Shown here: positions 7,338 to 16,563 of the stretch, piece by piece
Layout of the letters: each line of letters starts with the position of its first letter
How positions within the stretch are numbered: position 1 is the stretch's first letter
NCBI RefSeq assembly: GCF_002744715.1
Contig: NZ_KZ319374.1
Coordinates: 124,001 to 188,000 of the forward strand
Source of the DNA: Marinobacter profundi
GTDB taxonomy: Bacteria > Pseudomonadota > Gammaproteobacteria > Pseudomonadales > Oleiphilaceae
Length of the DNA: 64,000 bases
Direction: 5' to 3'
Position numbers and translations under genes: made by a program
Notes under the pieces: model-generated
The model's database searches: none
Told to the model about the DNA's origin: nothing
What the model saw: only the letters and a program-made list of their open reading frames with translations

Positions 7338-9071
7338 ATGTCTCATCGTGCTCATCTGTTCTCCCTCCGTCTCGGTCATGCGCTGCGCGAAGCCTGCATT
7401 GACGAGCGCTATTCCCGCAAGCGGTTCGTCGGGGACCTGATGGCGGGTATCACCGTCGGCATCATCGCCATTCCACTGGCCATGGCGTTGGCCATCGCCA
7501 GTGGCGTTGCTCCCCAGTATGGCCTTTATACCGCCTTCATTGCCGGCTTTGTGATTGCACTCACCGGGGGGAGCCGTTTCAGCATCTCCGGTCCAACGGC
7601 TGCATTTGTGGTCATCCTCTATCCCATCGCCCAGCAGCACGGCCTGGGTGGCCTGCTGGTGGCCACGCTGATGTCCGGGGTGATTCTGGTCATTATGGCC
7701 TTTATGCGGCTGGGCCGCTTCATAGAGTATATTCCGGAGCCGGTGACCCTGGGATTCACCGGCGGTATTGCGGTGGTGATTGCCACGCTCCAGGTCAAGG
7801 ATTTCCTGGGCCTGGATATTGCGGCGATGCCGGAGCACTACTGGGACAAAATTGCCGCCCTGGCGCAGGCGATCCCCGGCCTGGATCCCCTGAGTACGCT
7901 GGTGGCGGTGCTTACTCTGGCGGTCATGTTGTTGTGGCCGCGGCTGAAAACCCCGGTGCCCCCGCATCTGCCGGCGGTGGTGGTGGGCAGTCTGGTGGCG
8001 CTGATGCTCAACATGAACGGCGCTGCCATCGACACCATTGGTTCCCGCTTCAGCTATCTGTTGCCGGACGGCAGTTCCGGCAGCGGTATCCCACCGTTCC
8101 TGCCCGAATTTGCGTGGCCCTGGAACCGGCCGGATGCGGCCGGAATCCCCTTGGGTCTGAGCTGGTCGATGGTGACCGAGCTGCTGCCGGCCGCGTTTGC
8201 CATTGCCATGCTGGGGGCCATTGAGTCGCTGCTGTGCGCGGTGGTACTCGACGGTATGACGGGCAAGCGCCACAGCGCCAACAGCGAGCTGCTCGGGCAG
8301 GGGGTGGGTAACATCCTGACCCCGTTTTTTGGCGGGATCACCGCAACCGCGGCCATTGCCCGCTCCGCCGCCAATTACCGCGCCGGTGCCCAGTCGCCGG
8401 TGGCAGCCATGGTCCATGCGGTGGTGGTGTTACTGGCCCTGGTGTCGCTGGCCTCGGTGCTGGCCTACCTGCCCATGGCGGCGATGGCTGCACTGCTGGT
8501 GATGGTGGCCTGGAACATGAGCGAGGCCCCCAAGTCACTCCACCTGCTCAGGACGGCACCGCGCAGCGATATCCTGGTATTCCTGACCTGCTTTTCGCTG
8601 ACCGTGATGCTGGATATGGTCATCGCCATCACCACCGGCATCCTGCTGGCAGCGGTGCTGTTCATGCGGGAGATGGCGCAGATGACCAAGGTGACTGATA
8701 TCACCACCGGCAAGCGCCTGGCCGGGCACACATTGCCGGAGGGCTGGCAGGTCTTCAAGATCAATGGCCCCCTGTTCTTTGCTGCAGCCGAGCGGATCTT
8801 TGGCGAACTGGCGGCGATGTCCCGGCAGGCCCGGGGCTTCATTCTCTACATGGACGGGGTCACCATCCTTGATGCCGGGGGGCTGTCCGCCCTCAGCAAG
8901 CTTATCGCTACCTGCGAACGGGACGGCACCCCCATCATCATCGCCGACCTGCAGTTCCAGCCGCTGCGGACTCTGGCCCGGGCCGGGGTCAAACCGGTGG
9001 CAGGGGTCTGCGAGTTCTATCCCACGCTGGACGAAGCCCTCGCCCGGGTCGCCGCTCCAGTGGCCGGCTGA
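7338..9071 (+). CDS. SulP/SLC26 family anion transporter with STAS domain
   Basis: An inner-membrane anion transporter, 577 residues from ATG 7338. The N-terminal half has about 12-14 hydrophobic segments, starting with AGITVGIIAIPLAMALAIASG and the SLC26 stretch GLYTAFIAGFVIALTGGSRF, then the conserved ISGPTAAFVVI. The C-terminal 130 residues form a STAS domain (FKINGPLFFAAAERI, LYMDGVTILDAGGLSALS), which in this family regulates transport. Members carry sulfate, bicarbonate, C4-dicarboxylates or other anions, and the substrate here is unknown. In-frame ATGs at 7302 and 7314 exist, but the first overlaps the putative -10 box, so 7338 is chosen. The ribbon-helix-helix gene upstream is a candidate regulator. 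Confidence 0.88.
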   Translation: MSHRAHLFSLRLGHALREACIDERYSRKRFVGDLMAGITVGIIAIPLAMALAIASGVAPQYGLYTAFIAGFVIALTGGSRFSISGPTAAFVVILYPIAQQHGLGGLLVATLMSGVILVIMAFMRLGRFIEYIPEPVTLGFTGGIAVVIATLQVKDFLGLDIAAMPEHYWDKIAALAQAIPGLDPLSTLVAVLTLAVMLLWPRLKTPVPPHLPAVVVGSLVALMLNMNGAAIDTIGSRFSYLLPDGSSGSGIPPFLPEFAWPWNRPDAAGIPLGLSWSMVTELLPAAFAIAMLGAIESLLCAVVLDGMTGKRHSANSELLGQGVGNILTPFFGGITATAAIARSAANYRAGAQSPVAAMVHAVVVLLALVSLASVLAYLPMAAMAALLVMVAWNMSEAPKSLHLLRTAPRSDILVFLTCFSLTVMLDMVIAITTGILLAAVLFMREMAQMTKVTDITTGKRLAGHTLPEGWQVFKINGPLFFAAAERIFGELAAMSRQARGFILYMDGVTILDAGGLSALSKLIATCERDGTPIIIADLQFQPLRTLARAGVKPVAGVCEFYPTLDEALARVAAPVAG

Positions 9072-9172
9072 CCCTCTGTCCGCGAGCATTAAAATACCAG
9101 CCGCCGTGCCAGTTTCCGGCCCCGATACGCTATGCTGGCGAAAATACGGCATTTTCGGGCTAAGGGGTTGCC

Positions 9173-11119
9173 ATGCTGCCATTTCGGTTCGTGGATCGGG
9201 TCAAGTTCATCGTCGAACGCCAGCTGGTCAAGGGGGCGAGCTTCCAGCTGTTGGTGGTGGGCGTTTTCATCGGGCTGATTTCCCTGGTCGGAGGGCTTCT
9301 GGTGGTGCCGCTGGACGGTGCCTTTGACGACGTCGGCGATGCCATCTGGTGGGCGTTCCTGCGGCTGACGGATCCCGGGTACCTGGGCGATGATGTCGGC
9401 AACTGGCAACGTTTTGTATCCACGGTGCTGACGATCAGTGGCTACGTCGTCTTTATGGGTACCCTGGTCGCCATTCTGACCCGCTGGCTGATTGCCAAGA
9501 TGAGTGATCTCGAACGCGGGTTAACCCCGGTCACCCTGCGCAATCACATCGTGGTGCTGGGCTGGGGTAGCCAGACTCTGCCTTTACTCACCGAACTGCT
9601 CGGATCGTCCGGGCGGATGCGCCGCTTCCTGGAAAAACACGACACCCAGCGCCTTCGGCTGGTGGTGCTGTCCGAGGAGGTGTCCACTGCACAGATGCTG
9701 GAACTGAAGAACGAGCCAGGTATCGGTCGCCGGGCCCGTCAGGTCATTCTGCGCTCGGGGTTGGCAATCCAGCCCGATGCCCTGCACCGGGTAGCCTGCC
9801 TGGATGCAGCGGCGGTGATTGTGCCCAGTACCGCCCATGAGTCGGGCAGCCTGGTCACGTCGGACGTCGAAACCGTCAAGGCATTGCTGTCCATTGCCGC
9901 CCAGGCCCGTTATTTCGGGACTTCACTGCCGTTTGTCGTGGCCGAGATCCAGGACATGCGCAAGCATCCGGTGATTGAGCGGGCCTATCCGGGGGCGGTG
10001 GAAGTGGTTGCCGGGGATGCCACCATCAGCCGCCTGATGGTGCAAAACATCCTCCATCCGGGGTTGTCGGACATCTACAACGAGTTGCTGACTGCCGGCG
10101 AGGGTAACGAGATCTACCTTCGTAGTGGCGACACCATGGCGGGGCAGAGCCTTGCCGAGGTGGCGACTGTCCGTCCCGATGTTATTGTGCTGGGCATGTT
10201 GCGCCCCAAGGGCACCGGCTGGGATGTACGGCTGCTGATGCCGGCCGACACCCGGGTTGAGAGTTCGGACCGGATCATCATGATGGCGCGGGATTACCGG
10301 GAAACCGAGGCGGACCTGAAAGCGAAACCGTTGCCTCCGGTCCGTCGTGGGCCTGCCCGTCAGGCCGCTGTGGTGGTTGATACTCGCCAGCACCGGACCC
10401 TGGTGCTGGGCTGGAACCGGAGGGTGCCCAGCCTGGTGGCTGAGCTCGCCAGCTATCCCCAGCGCCGGTTTGAGGTGGACCTGGTGTCAGTGGTGCCTGC
10501 CAGTGAGCGCCAACGGGAAATCCAGCAGTACGCTGGTGACCAGCGTCATGTGATCTGCCGTCACATTGAAGCGGACTATATGGTGGAGGGAGAATTGCGG
10601 CGCATCAATCCGGCCGGTTATGACAGCATCCTGCTGCTCAGCAGCGACCGCCTGGCGTCCGGAGAGGAGGCCGATGCCCGAGCCATGGTCGGCTACCTGC
10701 AACTGGAGGATATTCTCGGGGAGAGCCAGCACCGCCCGCAATTGATCATGGAGCTCAGTGATCCGGACAACCGGCACCTGTTGGCCGGCCACCACAGCGA
10801 GATGCTGATCAGTCCGATGATCCTGAGCCATGTGCTGGCCCAGGTTGCGTTGCGGCGTGAATTGCGGGTGGTACTGGACGAGCTGTTTACTGCCGGCGGC
10901 GCCGAAATCCAGTTCCGTGACCCCGGAACTTACCCGCTACCGGCCAGTGTGGATTTCCAGTTGTTGGAAAAGATCGTGGCGGAACAGGGTGAGATCGCCC
11001 TGGGGGTGTGTCGTCACCAGCCCGACCGGCGCGGTCGTTATGTCCAGCTCAACCCGCCCCGCAACACCTTTCTGGACCTTGAATCCGGCGACCGGCTGGT
11101 GGTGCTTTGCTTGACCTGA
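9173..11119 (+). CDS. CASTOR/POLLUX-like ion channel with tandem NAD-binding RCK-type domains
   Basis: A 648-residue membrane protein. The first hydrophobic helix (about residues 22-45, FQLLVVGVFIGLISLVGGLLV) is followed by a pore-like re-entrant stretch IWWAFLRLTDPGYLGDD and a second helix VLTISGYVVFMGTLVAIL, after which come two large cytosolic Rossmann-like modules. The first starts NHIVVLGWGSQTLPLLTELL (near residue 125) and the second RTLVLGWNRRVPSLVAELA (near residue 405). This layout matches the plant DMI1/CASTOR/POLLUX channel family and its bacterial homologues rather than ordinary Kch channels. Ion selectivity in bacteria is not established. ATG 9173 has a strong TAAGGGG Shine-Dalgarno 6 nt upstream. 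Appears monocistronic. Confidence 0.82.
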   Translation: MLPFRFVDRVKFIVERQLVKGASFQLLVVGVFIGLISLVGGLLVVPLDGAFDDVGDAIWWAFLRLTDPGYLGDDVGNWQRFVSTVLTISGYVVFMGTLVAILTRWLIAKMSDLERGLTPVTLRNHIVVLGWGSQTLPLLTELLGSSGRMRRFLEKHDTQRLRLVVLSEEVSTAQMLELKNEPGIGRRARQVILRSGLAIQPDALHRVACLDAAAVIVPSTAHESGSLVTSDVETVKALLSIAAQARYFGTSLPFVVAEIQDMRKHPVIERAYPGAVEVVAGDATISRLMVQNILHPGLSDIYNELLTAGEGNEIYLRSGDTMAGQSLAEVATVRPDVIVLGMLRPKGTGWDVRLLMPADTRVESSDRIIMMARDYRETEADLKAKPLPPVRRGPARQAAVVVDTRQHRTLVLGWNRRVPSLVAELASYPQRRFEVDLVSVVPASERQREIQQYAGDQRHVICRHIEADYMVEGELRRINPAGYDSILLLSSDRLASGEEADARAMVGYLQLEDILGESQHRPQLIMELSDPDNRHLLAGHHSEMLISPMILSHVLAQVALRRELRVVLDELFTAGGAEIQFRDPGTYPLPASVDFQLLEKIVAEQGEIALGVCRHQPDRRGRYVQLNPPRNTFLDLESGDRLVVLCLT

Positions 11120-11345
11120 CCCCGAGGTATCACGGGCTTCGCCGGTGCTATCGCTTGTAATTAACATCATTCATACAAAAAATGCCGGATATACATAATA
11201 TAAATTTCAATTATGAATCCGGAAGCACTAAAGTAACCTCCAATGTCAGGGGGTGGTCAGGTTTTGATCAGTTCCCTGTCTCACTGAAGTTGCCATTCGC
11301 TTCTGATGAAGAGCACCTCAAACCGTTAACGACAGGACTGAGATC

Positions 11346-12938
11346 ATGCCATACGCAAAAGACGTCGACGCCATTGCTTCCTTGCTGAAGCAGAACCCGA
11401 CCTGGAACGCCATCAACCCGAAGCACGCTGCCCGCATGCGCGCCCAGAACAAGTTCAAGACCGGTCTGGACATCGCCAAGTACACCGCCAAGATCATGCG
11501 CGAAGACATGGCCGCCTATGATGCCGACTCTTCCCAGTACACCCAGTCTCTGGGCTGCTGGCACGGTTTCATCGGTCAGCAGAAGCTGATCTCCATCAAG
11601 AAGCACTTCGGTACCACCAAGCGTCGTTACCTGTACCTGTCCGGCTGGATGGTTGCGGCCCTGCGTTCCGAGTTCGGCCCGCTGCCGGATCAGTCCATGC
11701 ACGAGAAGACTGCGGTTTCCGGTCTGATCGAAGAGCTGTACACCTTCCTGCGTCAGGCCGACGCCTGGGAACTTAACCACCTGTTCCGTGCCCTGGAAGA
11801 CGCTGAAAACGCTGGTGACAACGCCAAGGCGGAAGAACTGATCAAGCAGATCGACAACCACGAAACCCACATCGTGCCGATCATTGCCGACATCGATGCC
11901 GGTTTCGGTAACGCCGAAGCTACCTACCTGCTGGCCAAGCAGATGATCGAAGCCGGTGCCTGCTGTATCCAGATCGAGAACCAGGTATCTGACGAGAAGC
12001 AGTGTGGCCACCAGGACGGTAAAGTCACCGTTCCTCACGCTGACTTCCTGGCCAAGATCAACGCGGTTCGTCTGGCGTTCCTGGAACTGGGTGTGGACGA
12101 CGGCGTGATTGTTGCCCGTACCGACTCCCTGGGTGCTGGCCTGACCAAGCAGATCGCGGTAACCAACGAGCCGGGTGACCTGGGCGACCAGTACAACAGC
12201 TTCCTCGACGGCGAGTACATCGAAGACGCTTCCCAGATCGAGAACGGCGACGTTGTCATCAAGTCCAACGGCAAGCTGCTGAAGCCGAAGCGCCTGGCCT
12301 CTGGCCTGTTCTGCTTCAAGCCGGGCTCTGGCGAGGACCGCGTGGTTCTGGACTGTATCACCAGCCTGCAGAACGGCGCTGACATGCTGTGGATCGAAAC
12401 CGAGAAGCCTCACGTTGGCCAGATCGCTGCCATGGTTAACCGCATCAAGGAAGTGGTACCCGACGCCAAGCTGGTTTACAACAACAGCCCGTCCTTCAAC
12501 TGGACCCTGAACTTCCGTCAGCAGGTGTTCGATGCCATGAAGGAAGAAGGCAAGGACGTCTCTGCCTACGACCGCGCTGCCCTGATGAGCGCCGAGTACG
12601 ACAACACCGAGCTGGGTCAGCTGGCCGACGAGTGGTGCCGTAACTTCCAGCGTGATGCGTCCCGTGAAGCGGGTGTGTTCCACCACCTGATCACTCTGCC
12701 GACGTACCACACTGCGGCTCTGTCTACCGACAACCTGGCCAAGGGCTACTTCGGTGACGAAGGCATGCTGGCCTACGTTGCTGGCGTACAGCGTCAGGAA
12801 ATCCGTCAGGGCATCGCCACTGTGAAGCACCAGGACATGGCCGGTTCCAACATCGGTGATGACCACAAAGAGTTCTTCGCTGGTGAAGCCGCTCTGAAGG
12901 CCGGTGGTAAAGACAACACCATGAACCAGTTCGGTTAA
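11346..12938 (+). CDS. aceA: Isocitrate lyase, long (530-residue) type
   Basis: Splits isocitrate into glyoxylate and succinate, the first step of the glyoxylate shunt, needed for growth on acetate, fatty acids or alkanes. The active-site loop reads SDEKQCGHQDGK with the catalytic cysteine near residue 220. The KQCGH form and the length of 530 residues fit the Pseudomonas/Marinobacter class rather than the shorter E. coli enzyme (KKCGH, about 434 residues). Codon choice (CTG, CGT, GGT, AAC, GAA) is more biased than in neighbours, suggesting very high expression. The 226-bp leader includes an AT-rich tract (11158-11220) likely to hold promoter elements. A strong terminator follows. No malate synthase gene is adjacent. 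Confidence 0.95.
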   Translation: MPYAKDVDAIASLLKQNPTWNAINPKHAARMRAQNKFKTGLDIAKYTAKIMREDMAAYDADSSQYTQSLGCWHGFIGQQKLISIKKHFGTTKRRYLYLSGWMVAALRSEFGPLPDQSMHEKTAVSGLIEELYTFLRQADAWELNHLFRALEDAENAGDNAKAEELIKQIDNHETHIVPIIADIDAGFGNAEATYLLAKQMIEAGACCIQIENQVSDEKQCGHQDGKVTVPHADFLAKINAVRLAFLELGVDDGVIVARTDSLGAGLTKQIAVTNEPGDLGDQYNSFLDGEYIEDASQIENGDVVIKSNGKLLKPKRLASGLFCFKPGSGEDRVVLDCITSLQNGADMLWIETEKPHVGQIAAMVNRIKEVVPDAKLVYNNSPSFNWTLNFRQQVFDAMKEEGKDVSAYDRAALMSAEYDNTELGQLADEWCRNFQRDASREAGVFHHLITLPTYHTAALSTDNLAKGYFGDEGMLAYVAGVQRQEIRQGIATVKHQDMAGSNIGDDHKEFFAGEAALKAGGKDNTMNQFG

Positions 12939-12983
12939 TCGACCGGTTCGGTTGTCGCTCCCGGCGCAGCCCGCGAGCACCTC

Positions 12984-13011
12984 AAAAAAACCCGCTACGG
13001 CGGGTTTTTTT
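12984..13011 (+). terminator. Intrinsic terminator after aceA
   Basis: A-run, then CCCGC-TACG-GCGGG stem-loop, then a run of seven T. It forms a classical rho-independent terminator on the plus strand, 45 bp past the aceA stop, and the A-tract makes it usable for the converging regulator gene too. Confidence 0.92.
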
Positions 13012-13039
13012 GTGTCCGGATGTCCACTGTGCGGGCCGG

Positions 13040-14395
13040 TCAGGGCGGATTGTGGCGGGCCGTTGGCGAGTGGGCCGAGGTTCCGTGCTTGGCCATCAGG
13101 CGATAGAAGGAAACCCGCGAGATATCCAGCAGGCGCGCGGCGGCGGAGACATTCTGGTGGGTGAGCGCGAGGCTGCACATCACGGCCTGTTGTTCGGCCC
13201 GGGCCCGGAATTGCTCCAGACTGAGCCCCGAGCCCTGGTTGCTGCTGTTGAGCAAACCATGAAATCCCAGCAATTCAGGGCCAATGGTCGGCTTGTCGCT
13301 CAACAGTATCGCCTGGCGCAGGCGGTTGCGGAGTTCCCGCAGGTTGCCGGGCCAGTCGTGTTCGAACATCCACTGCATGGCCTGCTCGCTGAGATGCTTG
13401 TGACTGGCGCCGGTGCTGGAGTGCATGTTGCGGAGAATGCGATCCACCAGCAGCGGCAGGTCTTCGAGGCGCTCCCGAAGTGTCGGCATCATGACCTCAA
13501 GTCCGCCGAGCCGATAGAACACATCCTCGCGGAACTGCTTCTGTTCCACCAGGGTATGCAGTGGGGTACGGCAGGTGACGATCAGTCGCGCCGGTCTCCC
13601 CGTTGCGGGAGTGCCGTCTGCCCTGGTGGTCGTCTGGCCGTCGAGCAGGTGCAGCAGCAGCGACTGTTGTGCCGGGAGTAGCTCATCGACACCGGTCAAC
13701 ACCAGGGAGCCACCTTCCGCCGCCCGCAGCTGGTCCTGAAAGGTACCGGTGGCGCCGAACAGCCCGCTTTCGGTCTGGGCCACCGGGAGTGCCGCGCAAT
13801 TGGCGGTAATAAAGGGGCCATGTCGCAGGGGGGAGGAATCATGCACGAAATGGGCTGCGGCATCCTTGCCGGTTCCGCTTTCGCCCTCGATGATGACCGG
13901 GTCAGCGGTCATGGCAAAGCGCTCCAGCAGCGACCGCGCGGCCTGAATGGCGGGCGACTGGCCGGCCAGGGCGTAGGGCAGGGTGTCGGTTGCCCCCGGG
14001 GTTGCCAGCCGGCGTTGCAGGTCTGCCATGCCCCACAGGTGGCCAAGGACGGTATTCAGCCTCGCCGGGTCCAGCGGGCGGGTGTGGAAGTCGGTGCAGT
14101 GCAGCGCAACCATCGCTTCGGCTTCGTCAATACCCCGGTGTTGCGGGTCCAGTACGCCGATCCACAGGGTCGGGCTGAGTACTTCGATCCATTCCTCCAG
14201 GAATGGCGCGCCGCCGTCGGGCAACTCGCTCAGATCCAGAATGCCGACCCGGGTGGCAGGCAGACCGCCAAGGTTGGCCGGGGGGTGCTCACAGAAGTTA
14301 AAGCGAAGCAGGTTCCAATGGGGCAGGAATCTGTCGGGCAGTGTGCGGTCGGATGGCCCTGGAGACAGCCAGAGCAGTGGCCGTATAGTCTTCAT
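13040..14395 (-). CDS. VpsR-like AAA+ transcriptional regulator with degenerate sigma-54 motifs
   Basis: A 451-residue regulator. Residues 1-130 form a receiver-like domain without the usual phosphorylation pocket (opening MKTIRPLLWLSPGPSDR, VpsR-like). Residues 150-370 are an AAA+ domain with Walker A GESGTGKDAAAHF. The C-terminus is a Fis-type helix-turn-helix (VSAAARLLDISRVSFYRLM). The GAFTGA loop needed to contact sigma-54 is absent: LFG runs directly into ATGTFQDQLRAAEGG. The Walker-B region LVLTGVDELL also deviates from the FLDEI consensus. It therefore probably acts with another sigma factor, as known for Vibrio VpsR and for TyrR. GAGG precedes ATG 14395. It converges on aceA; its targets are unknown. 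Confidence 0.85.
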   Translation of the reverse strand: MKTIRPLLWLSPGPSDRTLPDRFLPHWNLLRFNFCEHPPANLGGLPATRVGILDLSELPDGGAPFLEEWIEVLSPTLWIGVLDPQHRGIDEAEAMVALHCTDFHTRPLDPARLNTVLGHLWGMADLQRRLATPGATDTLPYALAGQSPAIQAARSLLERFAMTADPVIIEGESGTGKDAAAHFVHDSSPLRHGPFITANCAALPVAQTESGLFGATGTFQDQLRAAEGGSLVLTGVDELLPAQQSLLLHLLDGQTTTRADGTPATGRPARLIVTCRTPLHTLVEQKQFREDVFYRLGGLEVMMPTLRERLEDLPLLVDRILRNMHSSTGASHKHLSEQAMQWMFEHDWPGNLRELRNRLRQAILLSDKPTIGPELLGFHGLLNSSNQGSGLSLEQFRARAEQQAVMCSLALTHQNVSAAARLLDISRVSFYRLMAKHGTSAHSPTARHNPP

Positions 14396-14590
14396 GGATC
14401 CTCTACCCCTTACCCGGTGACAAATTTTGGCGACAGTAGCTTTCAACGAATTCCGATTCACTCAGGCAGGTTGTGTGCCACAATAAAAACCGAGTCATAT
14501 ATCAACCGGTTATCGGGGGTGGCGTAACAGCCGCGGTCGTCACTGTAAACATAATTGACAGAGGCCGGTCGGATACGCGGGAGTCCACGG

Positions 14591-16369
14591 ATGAGTTCCG
14601 AGCAAGGAATTGTCGTTGCGGTGCTGGGGCTGGCGCTGGTCATGTTTGTCTGGGACCGCTTTCGCTATGACATCGTGGCGTTGCTGGCACTGCTTGCGAT
14701 GGCGGTCGCGGGCATAGTGCCCGGGGATCGGCTGTTCGCCGGTTTTGGCCATCCGGCGGTGATCACGGTGGCGGCTGTGCTGGTGATCAGCAAGGGGCTG
14801 GTAAATGCCGGCGTGGTGGACGCCATTGCCCGATTGCTGGGCAAAGTGGGCTCGCGGCCAACGCTGCAGGTGTTGACGCTGACCGGGGTTGTCGCGGTCT
14901 GCTCCGGCTTCATCAACAATGTCGGCGCCCTGGCATTGCTGATGCCGGTGGCGGTCTGGATGTCCCGCCAGGCTGGCCGGTCGCCGTCGCTGCTGCTGAT
15001 GCCGCTGGCGTTCGGCTCTTTGCTGGGAGGCACCATGACCCTGATTGGTACCCCGCCCAACATCATCATTGCCAGTTACCGCCCGGGAGCAACCCCGTTC
15101 GGAGTGTTTGATTTCATGCCGGTTGGCGGCGTGATAACCCTTGCCGGGGTTGCCTTTATTGCCTTGCTGGGCTGGCGGCTGACTCCGCGCCGCGCTGACG
15201 GGCAAAGTGCTGACCCGCTGTTCAGTGTCGGCGATTACCTCACCGAGCTGCGGGTGCCCGCGGGGTCGGACTTTGTCGGGGAGACCCTGCACCAACTGTT
15301 GACCAGGGTCCGTAAAGACGCCGATGTGGTGGTGCTGGGGCTGGTTCGTCAGGGCAAGCGCTACATGGCGCCGTCGACCTACCGGGTGCTGCAGGAGGAT
15401 GACATCCTGCTGGTGCAGGCCGACACGGATAGCCTCCAGGTGTTGCTGGACAAAACCGGCCTGGAACTGAGCGGGCGGGAGGAGGAGCAGCAGGCTGGCG
15501 CAGACCTGGACGAGGATGATGTCCGGCTTGCCGAAGTGGTCATCACTTCGTCCTCACCACTGATCGGTCACTCCGCCAACCGGTTGCGCCTGCGCGAGCG
15601 CCATGGCCTCAACGTGGTCGCGGTTGCCCGCCAGGGTTACCGGCTGAAGAGCCGGATCGGCAACCTCCAGTTCCATGCCGGTGATATCCTGCTGGTCCAG
15701 GGTAGCGACGACGCGTTGGCCGAATCGCTCGATGTGCTGGGTTGCCTGCCGTTGGCGGAGCGCGGATTGCGTCTTGGCAGCCCGCGCCGGACGCTGCTGG
15801 CAACCGGCATTTTCGCCGCCAGTATCGTGGTCATTGCCAGTGGCTGGCTGGCGGCGCCCACGGCCCTGGTTGCCGGTGCCCTGGTGATGGTCATGGCCGG
15901 TTTGCTGTCGACGGCCGAGGCCTACCGGGCCATCGACTGGTCAATCATCGTGCTGCTGGGGGCGATGATTCCGGTCGGCCAGTCACTGGAAATGACGGGT
16001 GCAGCGGCGTTGATTGCCGACAGCCTGATGGTGGTGGGCGAGGGGTTGCCACCGGCCACCGTGCTGGCGCTGGTGATGGTGTTGACCATGCTGCTGTCAA
16101 ACGTTGTTAACAACGCGGCCGCCGTCATCGTGGTTGCGCCGATTGCGTTGAGTCTTGCCGGCGGTTTCGGCCTGGCTGCCGATGCGGTATTGATGGCGGT
16201 GGCCATCGGTGCCTCCTGCGCCTTCCTGACGCCGATCGGGCACCAGTCCAATGCCCTGGTCATGGAGCCCGGAGGCTATCGTTTCGGCGACTATTGGCGG
16301 CTCGGGCTCCCCCTGTCTCTGCTCGTGGTGCTGATTGCGACGCCGATGATTGTGCTGGTCTGGGGATAG
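14591..16369 (+). CDS. SLC13-family permease with two TrkA-C (RCK_C) domains
   Basis: A 592-residue inner-membrane sodium/anion symporter-type protein (ArsB/NhaD-CitM superfamily), similar in plan to E. coli YfbS. The N-terminal hydrophobic half contains GFGHPAVITVAAVLVISKGL and the helical hairpin SGFINNVGALALLMPVAVW, a substrate-binding signature (NN..A). A soluble central part (about residues 205-385) contains two TrkA-C modules (VGETLHQLLTRVRKDADVVV and LIGHSANRLRLRERHGLNVV). The second half repeats the transport motif (SNVVNNAAAVIVVAPIALSL). Substrates in the family include sulfate, dicarboxylates and phosphate; none can be chosen here. ATG 14591 follows CGGGAG. Divergent from the VpsR-like gene. 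Confidence 0.87.
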   Translation: MSSEQGIVVAVLGLALVMFVWDRFRYDIVALLALLAMAVAGIVPGDRLFAGFGHPAVITVAAVLVISKGLVNAGVVDAIARLLGKVGSRPTLQVLTLTGVVAVCSGFINNVGALALLMPVAVWMSRQAGRSPSLLLMPLAFGSLLGGTMTLIGTPPNIIIASYRPGATPFGVFDFMPVGGVITLAGVAFIALLGWRLTPRRADGQSADPLFSVGDYLTELRVPAGSDFVGETLHQLLTRVRKDADVVVLGLVRQGKRYMAPSTYRVLQEDDILLVQADTDSLQVLLDKTGLELSGREEEQQAGADLDEDDVRLAEVVITSSSPLIGHSANRLRLRERHGLNVVAVARQGYRLKSRIGNLQFHAGDILLVQGSDDALAESLDVLGCLPLAERGLRLGSPRRTLLATGIFAASIVVIASGWLAAPTALVAGALVMVMAGLLSTAEAYRAIDWSIIVLLGAMIPVGQSLEMTGAAALIADSLMVVGEGLPPATVLALVMVLTMLLSNVVNNAAAVIVVAPIALSLAGGFGLAADAVLMAVAIGASCAFLTPIGHQSNALVMEPGGYRFGDYWRLGLPLSLLVVLIATPMIVLVWG

Positions 16370-16518
16370 TGGTCCGGAGCGCTCGCAGGCGGGCTGGTCC
16401 CATTGGGGAATCCGCGTGGCAGTGAGTCAGCGTATCACTGGAACAGCGTATAAAAAGCTGACACCTGCAGGGCGTCGAGGGCGGTGTGTATCCCGACCCT
16501 GCCCTGGCGCCGGTGCTC

Positions 16519-16527
16519 TGGTATGCT
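16519..16527 (+). promoter_or_regulatory. Possible extended -10 promoter of the iron-sulfoxide synthase-like gene
   Basis: TG-G-TATGCT matches an extended -10 element. Initiation near 16534 would leave about 30 nt of leader before ATG 16564. No good -35 is visible, as is usual for extended -10 promoters. Inference only. Confidence 0.4.
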
Positions 16528-16563
16528 GGCAATCTCTTCATGGTGCACAGGAACGAGTGTTGG

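Noticed and set aside
11268..13178. Long open frame on the minus strand opposite aceA (over 600 codons)
   Set aside because: It mirrors the biased codon pattern of aceA and has no recognisable domain or ribosome site; a shadow of a strongly coding gene.
13040..14395. Ordinary sigma-54 enhancer-binding protein
   Set aside because: The GAFTGA loop is missing and Walker B is altered, so sigma-54 activation is unlikely.
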